A stretch of 37,814 bases of DNA from Biscogniauxia marginata (GCA_022695795.1 MU404245.1:1-37814); one strand, 5' to 3'; shown: positions 1 through 11,148, numbered from the stretch's first letter. Translations and numbers: made by a program. Notes: a model not told the origin generated them from the sequence alone.

Positions 1-41
<41 letters not shown>
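1..41. repeat. TAT trinucleotide microsatellite at window edge
   Basis: An uninterrupted run of TAT/ATT triplets opens the window and probably continues beyond it. It sits inside an AT-rich transposon block. Confidence 0.9.
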
Positions 42-42
<1 letters not shown>

Positions 43-1534
43 AATTTTATATTATTTTTAATATTATTATTAAAATTTTATAATATTTTTAATATTATAT
101 TATAATAACGATTTAAAAGTATATTTACGCGATTAATTATTATATTAAAAATTTAAAAACTTATACTTTATAAAGAAATTATAATCGTTTAATATATTAT
201 TAATTTAAATAAATAATTATTTCTTTGTCGTTTTTATTATGTTATTAAAATAATAAATATTTTATTACGCGATTACACCGCGAAGTACATTAAATAAAAC
301 TAAGCCTTTAATTTTATATAACGATAAAAAACTTTTTAAACGCGTTTAAATAAACGAATTAATTATTAAAATTAATATAATAATAATAAATATAAAACGA
401 TATAAACGATTATAATAAATTTAATAAAGTAATTAAAAGTAAATTATAATTATTTAAATTATAAATGTTATTAGTTACTTTTTATTATTATATATTATTT
501 TAATTAAAAAAATATATTTTACTTTATAATATCGCGATAACTTATTATTATTAAAAAGTAAAATTATAAATAAGTTTAATATAAACTTTATAAAGCATTT
601 TTATAAATATATATAAAAAAAGAATTATATGCTTTTTAATTTTAAATAATTATAAAAGTTATTATTTTATTAACTTCGAAAATTATTATTAAAAAAATAT
701 CGTTATACTTTATATGTTTTAATATTTTAAAATAAATATATAATAATTATTTATAAAGTTTAATAAATTATTATTATATTTATATTATAAAAAAACTTTT
801 TAATTAACTTTATAAAAGTTTTCGTTATTATAATAATTAATTTAAACATATAAATTAAATTTCATATAAATTAAATTTCATATAATTAAATTATTTCTTT
901 TTAATTTAAAAAAAGTTATTATTATATTATTTATATTTATATAAATAATAATTTTTTTTCTCGATTTCGATATAAATTAAGTGTTTTAAAAAGTTAAAAT
1001 ATTTATAATTAACTTATAAAAACTGTTTTAATATTAATATATAAAATGTTTTTATTATAAAATAAAATAATTTATTTTCGAGAAATAAATTATATTTTTA
1101 ATAAGCGACATAGAACTAAAAATAAATAATTATAAATAAAAAAGCTTTAAAAAAGTAATAACTAAATAAAAACGATATAATATATATAATTAAATTAATT
1201 ATAATATGCGTATTTATATAATAAATAAAAATATAACTAATAATTTTTAATAATTTTAATTTTAAGGAGTTATAAATTTAAAAAATTTTTTTTTAAAAGG
1301 CTTTAACTTGAAAAATATAATAAATTAAGTAATATAAATTACGCTTTAAAAATTAAATACTTAATATAAAAAAGGTATTTAATTTTTAAAGTATAAAGTT
1401 AAATAAAACGATTTAAATAATAATAATTATTAATTAATTTTAATGCGGTGTAAATGATTTTTAATAATTAAAAGTATAATAATTATGAAATTTTGTTTAT
1501 AAGCTTGTTTTATTTACTCGTTTATATAATACGT
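1..1534 (+). mobile_element. RIP-mutated long-TIR (mariner-like) element, right portion
   Basis: Extremely AT-rich sequence whose 500-1534 part matches the right half of the element at 9788-13370 and, inverted, the stretch at 13371-14717. The right terminal inverted repeat (about 1350-1534) ends in ATACGT followed by TA, a mutated form of the ACACGT-TA end of the other copies. The TA target suggests the Tc1/mariner superfamily; this is inferred from the ends only, since no transposase can be read. The left end lies outside the window or has been lost, and there are no long open frames. Confidence 0.6.
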
Positions 1535-1536
1535 TA

Positions 1537-1874
1537 TATTTATATTAATTTAATAATTATTAAAATTAATATATAATTTTATTAATGTTTTAAAAATAAG
1601 TGTTTTAATAAAAACACACATTATAAATGAGGGGTTGTTACAAATAAGGCGCAAAGCGGTTAAATCATTTAAGAAATAGGTTATATAATAATGATAGAAG
1701 AGGGTGACTCTAGTTTATCTAATGAGATATATAAATTTAAGGCCTTAGTGCTTTAGCCAACCAACCACTCCGAACACTCCGTATCCCATTAAATTTTCGT
1801 GTTCATTACTTTAACTATTTCCATCGCTCTTGCTAATCTTCTTTCTCGCTCTCAACCCTCAAAATAATCCTACT
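1537..1874. other. Transition from AT-rich block to gene; upstream region of QNS1
   Basis: Base composition changes from AT-rich to normal between about 1620 and 1750. No gene is seen. The last 100 bases before the NAD+ synthetase start are rich in C and T (CTTTCTCGCTCTCAACCCTC just upstream), as is common for fungal 5' untranslated regions. The AT-rich transposon edge lies only about 340 bases from the start codon, so the promoter may be very short or disturbed. Confidence 0.5.
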
Positions 1875-4800
1875 ATGCAGTTCCTTACAGTCGCGGCGGC
1901 GACTTCAGTCAGTGTTCCGCTAGACTTTGCGGGCAACGCCGCCCGAGTACTCGAATCAATCAAGATCGCCAAGCATAAAGGCGCAACTCTGCGCACTGGG
2001 CCTGAGGTTTGTGCTATTTGTCTACAAGTCGAATGATTCTCACATCTTCACAGCTTGAGTTGATAGGATATGGGGCACTAGATCACTTGCTCGGTACGTA
2101 ACTCCCGTCGTCGCCCTTCCTTGTGCTTGCAGATTCTAACAAACAACGGGGTTTTGTGATCAGAGGGCGACACCTTTGCACACTCCTGGGAAGTGCTGGC
2201 CGATATTATCAGTGATGAAGCATGTAAAGACATGCTTGTTGATGTCGGAATGGGTTGCAGACACAGAAATGTCAGATACAACTGGTTAGTTTCCACAACT
2301 AGAGCTTGGGCGTTCAGCATGCTCTGCCGCTTCAAGGTTTGCTTGGTATTTATGTCTATTGACTGATTCGAAATAGCCGTGTCCTTTGCACATACAAGAA
2401 GATACTCTTCATCCGGTAGGGCACCAAGAGATACAGTATTGGTCGAGGTTGCATTCTTGTCTACTAACACTGGTCGCTCCTGAGGCCGAAGATGGCATTG
2501 GCAAATGATGGCATGTACCGGGAGGCACGACATTTTACAGCATGGGTCAAGCCGATGCAAACAGAAACGTACTACCTGGAAGAAGTCATCGAGCGAGTTA
2601 CCGGACAACATACAGTTCCTATCGGTGATGCTATTCTGTCTACACGTGATACAGCTATTGGCTGCGAGACATGTGAAGAATTATTCACACCCCGCAACCC
2701 ATCAACAGTATGTTTTTCTGGAACAACCCGCACTCCTGCACCTCGAACACGTCCAGGACAAGATTCGTTGACTGCGGGATACTGTTGTTTTTGGGCGTTC
2801 AAGGCACTGATTTGAAAACCAGTACATGTCGTTGAATGGCTGCGAAGTCATCTTGAATGTGAGTTGAGCATCCGTCTCACTGGCACGTAAGGCCAGCACA
2901 AGGCGACGATAATGGATGGCTGCTAACACAATCGATAGAGTTCTGCATCGCACGCCGAGCTTCGGAAGCTCAAAACCAGGCTTGACTTAATCGCCAACTC
3001 GACGTAAATTATCTCACTTAGCCAACTCACTTGTGCGCTATTGGAAGCAGTAGCAGTACTGATTACAATCATATCATATAGGAGAAAGACAGGCGGATGC
3101 TACGTGTATGCAAATGCTACTGGTGTCGATGGCGAGGCCCGAATGATGTTTGATGGTTCGTCAATGATACTAGTAAGTTAGCTAGATCATTAAGGGCTCT
3201 GCTTCAAGTTCAACTGCTCGAAAGGCTAACCAATACCAGCTCAATGGAAAAGTTCTAGAGCAGGGCAATCAATTCTCGCTCGAGCCTGTTGAAGTCATCA
3301 CAGCGACATTCGATCTGGAAGAAATAAGGAGTTTTCGTTCAAGCGTCTCGAGAAATGTCCAAGCTGCACAGCAGCCAGACTACCCCCGGATAGAATGGGG
3401 TGTTCGATTATCCCGATCGGCTGATGACGTTTTCCTATCCAGTAATCTTCAGATCTCCATGGAAAAGGAGATTCGCATCCTTGATCCTATGTCCGAGATC
3501 TGGATGGGCACTTCTGTTTAGTACGTGTCTTCACCCCCTGCCTATCCAATATCATATCAGAGGGAAACTCCCCAGATAAACTTACTGCGTGACACATCAA
3601 GAGTACTAACTTGGATATAAATAGTCTTTGGCAATGTACACTCCAGATCCCGCCTTCCTACGACGAATGATCTTTGAGAAATGAGAGTCCAGAGCACTAA
3701 CGTCAACCCAGATCTTGTCCGAACGTCATCTCCCGGCTTCTTTCTCAGCTTGTCTGGTGGTACGTGATGGAAATTATGATCCTGTAACGAACGATGGATC
3801 CATATCGTAACGCTGACATCGAAACCTCACAGGCCTAGACAGTTCCACGGTAGCGCTATTTGTCTACGGCATGGCCAAAGTTGTGCTCAATTCCATCAGG
3901 GCTGGCTCCACTACTACATTGGCTGATTTCAGACGGGTCACTGGCATCGAAGCTTGCCCCAAAACACCTCAGGAAATTGTCAATCTCTTGCTGACAACGT
4001 GTTATTCCTCCACGGTTAATTCTTCTGACGAAACACGTTCTCGAGCAGAGAGACTTGCCGAGAAATTAGGAGCGCAGCATCTATCCGTTTCCATAGACCA
4101 GGTTGTTCAGGCCAACCTGGCTATCGTTGAGAAAACTCTGAACTTCACGCCAAAATATACTGTCGAAGGTGGAACACGAGCTGAGAATCTTGCGCTCCAG
4201 GTAGGCTGTTCCATGCTCCATGGCACTTGTCGTACGTTGCTAATGAAAAAAAAAGAACATACAAGCGCGTTCCCGCTTAGTTTTGCAGTACATGATGGCC
4301 CAGCTTGCGACCACTGCTCGCAAGTCACCAAGGGCTGGCTCGCCTCTCCTTGTCCTTACAAGTGGCAATGTGGTTAGTAATATGACTGCCCTTATCTGAA
4401 GGGAGCCGAAAGATGGCGTGTAACGATGACACTCACATGCATAATAGGACGAGAACCTGCGCGGATATTATACCAAGTATGACGCTGTATGTCCCTGCCA
4501 GCCAGTCTTTTGAGCAGGCGAGATCATTCGCTAACCTCGACATAGTCATCTGGAGATTTAGCCCCGTTGGGCTCAATATCAAAGAATGACGCGAAACTGT
4601 TCCAAAGGTTGTTTGCACACCGGCCTGGTTGTAATAGCTCTGTGCTGACCTGCTCCAGATGGGCAATCACTGCTTGGGACCTTCCCATCATGGAGGTGAG
4701 ACTTGCGGAAACTTAGTGTCGCAGGCGTACTAACGAGCGACAGGAATTTCTCACCGCGACCCCGAGCGCTGAGTTACTGCCGTTGTCTGCGGGGGTGCAA

Positions 4801-5373
4801 GACGATGAGTCTGAGACCGAGTAAGTCGTTGCTCTGCCTACTCCATACTGTCAGGACTCGAGGTTCAGCGCGCCCTAGCCGTCCCACGAGCCTGGTGCTT
4901 ACAGTATAGCTAACGAGGCACAGAATGGGACTCACATATACCGAACTCTCTATGTTTGGTATCTTACGTCGCGTAGATAGATTAGGCCCTTGGTCCTGTT
5001 ATCTTCGCTTGCTCAGTCTTTGGAAGGATCGTGGGCTACCCCCCAAGCAGGTAGCGGAAAAGGTGATGTGCTTCTTCCGAAACTATGCGCTCAACCGACA
5101 TAAGGCTACAGTCATCACGCCGTCCATCCACATGTCAGCATATAGTACGTTGTCGTACAAGCTCAGGGCCTTCCCTAGTTGCTCTTCTAAGAAATCACTG
5201 ACAGTGTTGCAGATCCTGACGACAACAGACATGATTTGAGGCCGTTTCTCTACGTCGTCGATTGGCCGTTCCAGTTCAACAAGATCCGGACTCATGCCGC
5301 GCAGCTTGAGCAGGCGATGGTGGGGGTGAGCGTGTCAGCGGAACGCATGCCACCGTATCAGCAGGAAGAGTGA
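1875..5373 (+). CDS. QNS1: Glutamine-dependent NAD+ synthetase, 19 exons
   Basis: Last step of NAD+ synthesis: nicotinic acid adenine dinucleotide + ATP + glutamine to NAD+. The conceptual splice is 1875-2006, 2054-2093, 2164-2284, 2377-2415, 2485-2707, 2823-2858, 2939-3003, 3082-3172, 3240-3520, 3625-3635, 3712-3759, 3833-4200, 4289-4372, 4448-4486, 4546-4607, 4659-4695, 4744-4820, 4924-5144, 5213-5373, giving 711 residues (yeast Qns1 is 714). The N-terminal nitrilase-type glutaminase keeps its triad: Glu44 in GPELE, Lys113 in RPKM, Cys174 in TCEELF. The synthetase domain has the ATP-pyrophosphatase loop SGGLDSS near residue 363, GNVDENLRGYYTKYD and, near the C-terminus, ITPSIHMSAYNPDDNRHDLRP. 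Most introns have GTANGT-like donors and clear branch points; intron 15 (GTTGTT donor) and the 11-nt exon 3625-3635 rest mainly on protein similarity. Oddities: the usual SLNQW near the N-terminus is replaced, the Trp after RPKM is Ala, and about 11 residues (NIQAR region) are missing after LALQ485. It could be a divergent paralogue or an early pseudogene. The family is certain; function is not. Confidence 0.85.
3625..3635 (+). other. QNS1: Predicted 11-nt micro-exon of the NAD+ synthetase gene
   Basis: The exon between introns 3521-3624 (branch AGTACTAAC, end AATAG) and 3636-3711 (GTACAC donor, branch CACTAACG, end CCCAG). Including it gives YLWQYLVRTSSPGFF, which follows the family consensus across the linker into the synthetase domain. 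Every alternative tried (reading through either intron) hits stops. Very short for a fungal exon. Confidence 0.6.
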
Positions 5374-6643
5374 AGTTTGACGAGTTTGGCTTATTAAGAA
5401 TATTCTTTGCAAGCCCACTCGCGAACTTGAAACCCACCGGTAACTCGAGAGTCCAAGTCTCGCCAACTTCGAGTCTCAGACTGTTGTTGTAATTCCTAGC
5501 AACGTAGTGATTTGACTGAAGATATGTATGCTCTTGACTCGAGAAGCATTACAAACTACACAAATATTTGGTATCCCATATTGTGACCATCGAGTTTTCT
5601 GGATGGAATGCGACATTGTGGACTACCTTGATATCTGGCTGTATTTGAGCTATCGCATGCCACACAGACTGGCTCTCACCGAGTATCCGGGACGAAGCTA
5701 AGAAAGCAGTCCTATTCTCCACACCAATGTGCCCTGCCGAATCAGGCTTTTCAGATTATATAGGTCCGAACCTGTCACATCTTCGTCTTCCCTCATGATG
5801 TATTCCCTCCGAAGAATCACGACAGTACAAGCAATTCGACAAGTACCTAGAGTCTGTACGGCATTCAAGCTGTTTGCAACGCCGGCATCTCCCACGAGCG
5901 GTACAGCTTTTCACATGGACGTTGAGGTTGCCTATCCTAGATTTGGTCTGCCCACACTTGTAGCTACTACTCTCTGCTCTATCTCACGGAACCCTTGCTT
6001 CAAATTGTTGATGTCCTCTAGTTCTCGTTCCCTTTTGTTAAAGGTAGTTGGAGGTAAGGTGTATGGGCTATCGAACAGATCAGAATTCGAGATTATGCTC
6101 TCATTTAGCCTGGCACGACATCCCCTTTCATCTTCCTTTTTTTTTGTACAATATTATTACGTTTCTTCTCGGGGTCGTCTAGGGTCGACGATCGACCGAG
6201 TCGTTCAGTAGCCTCGTCATACATGCCGTTCAATGGATTCGGCTGCCCAGCTAGCTTCCTTGCTGATATAACGCGGATAATTTATTTTGAGAGCATAGCT
6301 AAACTCAGATCGGATATCATTGTAATTTGCTTAGGAGGCGGTCTCCCTGCCGCGGCCTGGTCGGCTCGAGAAACCTTGATTTGACATCCATTGCAACATC
6401 AGTTATCTACATCCTCGTCCCCGGGAGTCACAAAGCTAACTCATCTCCCTTCCAACTCACAAGCTCCTAACTGGAGACTCGTGCTGTGGGTACCCCAGGC
6501 CCACGTCTGTTTCAGCACCTGCGAAGTGTAGAGGCTCCGGTCGCCATCTGGAAGTAGTCGCAAAGCTTGCAATCGAACCGCCTAAATGCACTTTGTTTCC
6601 CACGCACTAGCCATATACGGATAGTACGACCTATATACCTAAC
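5374..6643. other. Intergenic region, no confident gene
   Basis: Normal base composition. The open frames here (for example 5729-6211 +) have no recognisable motif, and the longest runs across a poly-T tract, so it is probably chance. One weak zinc-finger-like relic is listed separately. The region lies between the 3' ends of two convergent genes (QNS1 + and KGD2 -). Confidence 0.5.
5755..5960 (-). pseudogene. Possible relic of a Cys/His-rich (zinc-finger-like) protein
   Basis: Read on the minus strand, one frame gives KSRIGNLNVHVKSCTARG followed by CRRCKQLEC and a later CLYC, ending at a TAA. The paired CxxC spacing and HxxxC resemble a fungal zinc-binding regulator, but the spacing matches neither a complete C2H2 nor a complete Zn2Cys6 finger. 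Sequence just upstream on the same strand contains stops in all frames. Either a decayed gene fragment or chance. Confidence 0.2.
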
Positions 6644-6930
6644 CAGGGTTGTGATTTTAACTAATAATTTTTAATAACTTTATTATTATTAACTAGTTAA
6701 TTAATTATATTTAGAAATTATATTTTTATTATAATTTTTTATATTAATATAACTTTTTTATTAAATATATATTAAAAATATATTAAATAAATTTAAATTT
6801 AAAATACTTTAAATTAAATATAATATATATTAAAAATGAATATTAAAGTTAATTATCTATATATATAACTTACTAAGTTATATAAGACATAGTTAAAATA
6901 AGTGTTTAACGGTTATAAAGGTCTATTAAC
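6644..6930. mobile_element. Small AT-rich insertion beginning CAGGGTTGTGA (hAT-like end)
   Basis: Composition switches sharply to AT-rich exactly at CAGGGTTGTGA (6644). The same terminus, inverted, ends at 34153 (TCACAACCCTG). The flanks TACCTAAC (6636-6643) and TACCTAAG (6931-6938) agree at 7 of 8 positions, which would fit an 8-bp hAT target duplication. However, the right end at 6930 does not show a matching inverted repeat, so the boundary is uncertain. Confidence 0.4.
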
Positions 6931-6938
6931 TACCTAAG

Positions 6939-7514
6939 CATTGGAAGCTCGCTTGCTGTATGGCACTCTCCATGATGGCAAGTCTAACCTTCATAGGTAT
7001 TCATTAACGAATATTGGTCCCTACATGACGCAAGGACAGAACTGTATATTGCACGAACTTTCATGTTCAAGTGTGTCGGGCAAAGATGCTCTTATGCTTT
7101 TGGAAAGTTGATCCCAAACCCTACGGTACTTTCATGTGAACAATGTTGGCAGGCGTCGATTTCCTACTTCCGGTTTCTTTGTGGAACGCATGAAGTTTAT
7201 TCCAGAGGTCAGTCTCGTCTGAGCGAGAGGCTTGAGGTAGATTGCTAGATTCCTGATAGTACAAGACCTGCGATAACTAGGTACCTAGGTATGATCCAAG
7301 GCCAAGGACATAGATATAATCAAGGATTCTATGCTTGTACACGCGGCATTAATGAACGAGCATGAAATAAATCAACAAATCTATGTTACTTTATTTGAAG
7401 GTACCATGGAGAAACTCATCCCATGCCACACACCAACCCCCGTACTGTACACTCTAATAGCTAAGATGACACTTTCCCGATCGCCATAACCTATGCATAC
7501 TTGACAACCCCAAC
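6939..7514. other. Intergenic, 3' flank of KGD2
   Basis: Normal composition. The open frame 7063-7248 (+) has no recognisable feature. It contains the palindromic motif CTAGGTACCTAGGTA at 7278-7292, which also occurs at 19095. No RNA gene was recognised. Confidence 0.4.
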
Positions 7515-8931
7515 TTAACCCAACAGCATCCTCCGGGGGTCTTCGATGTACTCCTTGACCTTGACCAAGAATTGCACAGCTTCCCTGCCATCCAGCAGAC
7601 GGTGGTCGTAAGTCAAAGCAAGGTACATCATGGGCCGGATCTCGATCTTGCCGTTGGCAGCCACGGGCCGGTCCTTAATCGCGTGTAGACCAAGTACGGC
7701 GCTCTGAGGCAGGTTGATGATAGGAGTACCCATTAGAGAACCGAAAACACCGCCGTTGCTGATGGTGAACGTGCCACCGGCCATATCCTCAATCGTAAGC
7801 TTGCCATCTCGAGCCTGTAACAGGAGGTTAGTCACTGAATCTTGCTATAGGCGAGGCTGTCATGTACCTTCTTGCCCATATCCGCGATTGACTTTTCAAT
7901 CCCAACCAGGTCCATGGACTCGGCATTGCGGACAACCGGAGTGACAAGACCTTTCTCGGTAGCAACAGCGACGCTAATATCGACATAATCACGGTAGATG
8001 ATAGTATCACCCCCATTCTCCCCTTCGATCGAAGCGTTGACGGCAGGAATATCGCGCATAGCCAGGACGCTTGCACGCGAAAAGGCGCTCATGAATCCTA
8101 GCTTGACTCCCGTTTTCTTGAGAACCTCATCCTTGTAGAGTTTGCGGAACTCCATCAGCGACGACATGTCGACCTCATTGAAAGTGGTGAGCGATGCAGC
8201 AGTGTTCTGAGACTGCTTGAGACGTTCGGCGATACGGAGGCGCATCCGGTTCATCTTGACACGTCGCTCTTCGCGACTCCCCAAGACCGGACCAGCGCTC
8301 ACCGGTGCTTCTTTGCCAGACTGGGGTTGCTTCGGGGGAGACTCCTTCTTGGGCGCCGGAGGGGGCTCGGGCTTGGATTGCTCAGGCTGCGGTTGTGGTT
8401 TCGACTCGGGCGTGGGTTCCGGCTTGCCCCCTCCATCCGAGGGTGCCGGACGCGACTCGGTGGATGCCTCCTCATGCTTTGGTGGTTCCTTGCTTCCAGA
8501 ACCGGCGGGGGCTTCGCCCGGCTCAATCTTGGCAATCTCCTGATCAACAGTAACGGTATCTTCTTCGTTGGCCAGTAGCTCCTTGAGGATACCAGACTCG
8601 GGCGCATTAACGGCGACATCGATCTAGGAATGCGCATATAAGTTAGATAGAGACCGGCGGCGAACTTGTCCTCATTGTGATCTTTGGTTACCTTGTCAGT
8701 CTCGATGGTTGCAATCTCTTCGTCCTGATGCACGTAGTCGCCAACCTGCTTGTTCCACTGTTTCAGGGTGCCCTCGGTAATCGATTCGGCCATCTGGGGA
8801 ACCTTGACGATGGTCTGCGCATAGGTGCGCAGTTGAGTCATGAGCAGGGGCACGGGAATAGAGCCTCTTAACGTTTGATGCATCGGCCGGCGCAGGACTC
8901 GCGCCGTTGCGAGGAGTCGTCTGGACATCAT
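7515..8931 (-). CDS. KGD2: Dihydrolipoyllysine-residue succinyltransferase, E2 of 2-oxoglutarate dehydrogenase
   Basis: Mitochondrial matrix enzyme of the citric acid cycle; transfers the succinyl group from lipoyl-lysine to CoA in the 2-oxoglutarate dehydrogenase complex. Exons 8931-8692, 8623-7868 and 7814-7515 give 431 residues, typical for fungi. Introns are 68 bp (8624-8691, branch CTAAC) and 53 bp (7815-7867, branch ACTAAC), both phase 0. Residues 1-39 form an Arg-rich, acid-poor mitochondrial presequence (MMSRRLL..RVLRRP). The lipoyl domain follows, with the lipoylated Lys80 in ETDK; the first intron falls directly after this codon. Residues about 145-205 are a Pro/Lys/Glu-rich linker with no obvious E3-binding domain, as in other E2o enzymes. 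The catalytic domain carries the acyltransferase signature DHRLLDG (His403, Asp407). It looks intact and is convergent with QNS1. Confidence 0.93.
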
Positions 8932-9340
8932 CGTGGGCGGCAGCTAATATGCAGGAGCGAATAAATAGGAAGAAAACGGGTAAAATGAGCGAGCGAGTGA
9001 GTGAAAGGGGGACAAGACAACTTGAGCCCAAGAAGTGTCATGCGTCGATAGATGGGATAAAGGGTGGTTATGAGGAGAAAAGAGGAACTGCCACAGCCCG
9101 CAATGGCAGATGGTTGGTTGGTTGGGAAGTTGATTTAGTTTTTTTATGACGATGACAACGACGAAATCGGCAGTAGGACGATTCGGTCTCAGATTTGGAG
9201 GAGCTCCCAAAAAAATTAAGAGGTCACAAGAAACACCGCGCTGCTCCCATCTTTCCGGAATAGCTCTTATGCACGGAGCACCCGACCCGACCCGACGGTG
9301 GAGAAGGCAGTGTCGCTTCAACGAGCGTGGCCGTTCCATA
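8932..9340 (-). promoter_or_regulatory. Upstream region of KGD2
   Basis: About 410 bases of normal composition between the KGD2 start and the AT-rich transposon block. All KGD2 transcription signals must lie here unless the promoter reaches into the AT-rich block. No specific element can be named. Open frames in it (8944-9339 -, 8907-9149 +) have no family features. Confidence 0.4.
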
Positions 9341-9787
9341 AGTATTTTACTACATTTAATCTTATTTTATTTATATTAATATTTTAATTAATTTAATAAT
9401 TTTAAATTTTATAAACATTATTAATTAATAAATTAAATTAATAAAAGACTTTTTATAATATATATAAATATATAATATAATTTTAAATTTAAATTAATAT
9501 ATTATATAAACAAGTAAATAAAATAAGCTTATAAACGAAATTTCATAGTTGTTACATTTTTAACTATTAAAAATTATTTACGTTACATCGAAATTAATAA
9601 ATAATAATAATTATTTATTTTATTTTATTTAGTTTTATATTTTAAAAACTAAATACCTTTTTTATATTAAATATTTTATTTTTTAAAAGTGTAATTTATA
9701 TTACTTAGTTTATTACATTTTCCGAGTTAAAACCTTTTAAAATTAAAATAAATAAATACTTTTTTATTTATTATATAAATATATATA
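9341..9787. mobile_element. RIP-mutated fragment of the long-TIR element family
   Basis: Composition turns AT-rich abruptly at about 9341. Bases about 9500-9660 match, in the same orientation, the left terminal repeat of the copy starting at 25799, and inverted the right terminus at 1350-1534. This is therefore a truncated copy lying against the fuller one that begins at 9788. Confidence 0.5.
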
Positions 9788-11148
9788 ATGTGTTTTATAA
9801 ACAAGTAAATTATATAAACGAGTAAACTAGTTTTTATAACTTTTATAGTTTTAATTATTATTATTATTTAATTCGTTTTTTTAGTTTTTAACGCGTAATT
9901 TAAGTTAATTAATTTATAAATAATATATTTATTATTATTATTAAAACGCGTAAAATTATATTTATATGTTTTTTTAAATAAAAAAATTAAAATTTATTTA
10001 TTTTAAAAATTAATAATATTAATAATAATTTATATAACTTATATAATTAAATATAAACGGCATTATTTAAAAATAAATTATTATAAATTAATAACACTTT
10101 ATAATGTCTTTTATATAATATTATAAAAACGAAATAATAATATATTTATATGATTAATTATAAAATTAAATATTTAAAAACTTATGTTTTATAAAAAGAT
10201 AATAATTATTTAACATATTATTAATTTAAATAATTAGTTATTTTTTTCGTTTAAATTATATTATCGCGATAATAAACTTTTTATTACGCGAATATAACGT
10301 GAAACGCGTTAAAAAAAACTAAACTTTTAATTTTATACGGCGATAAAAATTATTATAAATATGTTTAAATAAATAAATAAATTATTAAAAGCTTTATATA
10401 AAAACTTAAATATATATCGAAAATAATTTAAATTAATACGTAAAATAATTATAAAATATGAAATTTAAAAAAAAATATATAATTTTAACGAAATAAGATT
10501 TATACTTAAAATAATTATTTAAATTAATATAATAATAATAATGTTATTATATTATTATTTATTATATTAATTAAAAAAAAGTATTTAATTTTATAATATC
10601 GCGATAACTTATTATTATTAAAAAGTAAAATTAAAATGTCGAATAATAATTAAATAATAAATAAGCTTAATATAAAATTTATAAAGTATTTTAACTTTTA
10701 TATTAAAAATTAAATATAAAGCTTTAAACGTTTATTAATTCTAAATAATTATAAAAATTATAATTTTATAAAATTCGAAAAATATTATAAAAAACTTAAT
10801 ATTATTATATTTTATATATTTTAATATTTTTAAAAAAGTATATAATAATTATTTAAAAGACTTAATAAAGCGTTATTATTATTATGTTATAAAAAAGATT
10901 TTTTAGTTAATTTTATAAAAATATTTATTATTATTTTAAATATATAAATTAAGTTTTACGTAATTAAATTAATTCTTTTTAATTTAAAAAAAGTATATAT
11001 ATCTTTTTTTATTTCGATATAAATTAAATGTTTTAAAAAATTAAAAAGCATTAAAAAGTTTTTTATAAATATTATAAATATTTATAATTAACTTATAAAA
11101 TTATTTTATTATTAATATATAAAATGACTTTATTATAAAATAAAATTA

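Noticed and set aside
1..41. Telomere or centromere repeat at the window edge
   Set aside because: Simple TAT triplets do not match the fungal telomere repeat TTAGGG, and nothing else indicates a chromosome end.
1830..1874. Start of NAD+ synthetase at an upstream in-frame ATG (1830)
   Set aside because: Family members begin only a few residues before the TVA segment; the ATG at 1875 gives that start and the upstream residues resemble nothing in the family.
6560..6590. tRNA-like sequence near CAATCGAACCGCC
   Set aside because: No cloverleaf could be formed around it and no A-box is at the right distance.
8217..8578. Gly-rich plus-strand open frames over KGD2
   Set aside because: They are antisense shadows of the Pro/Lys/Glu-rich linker of the E2 protein.
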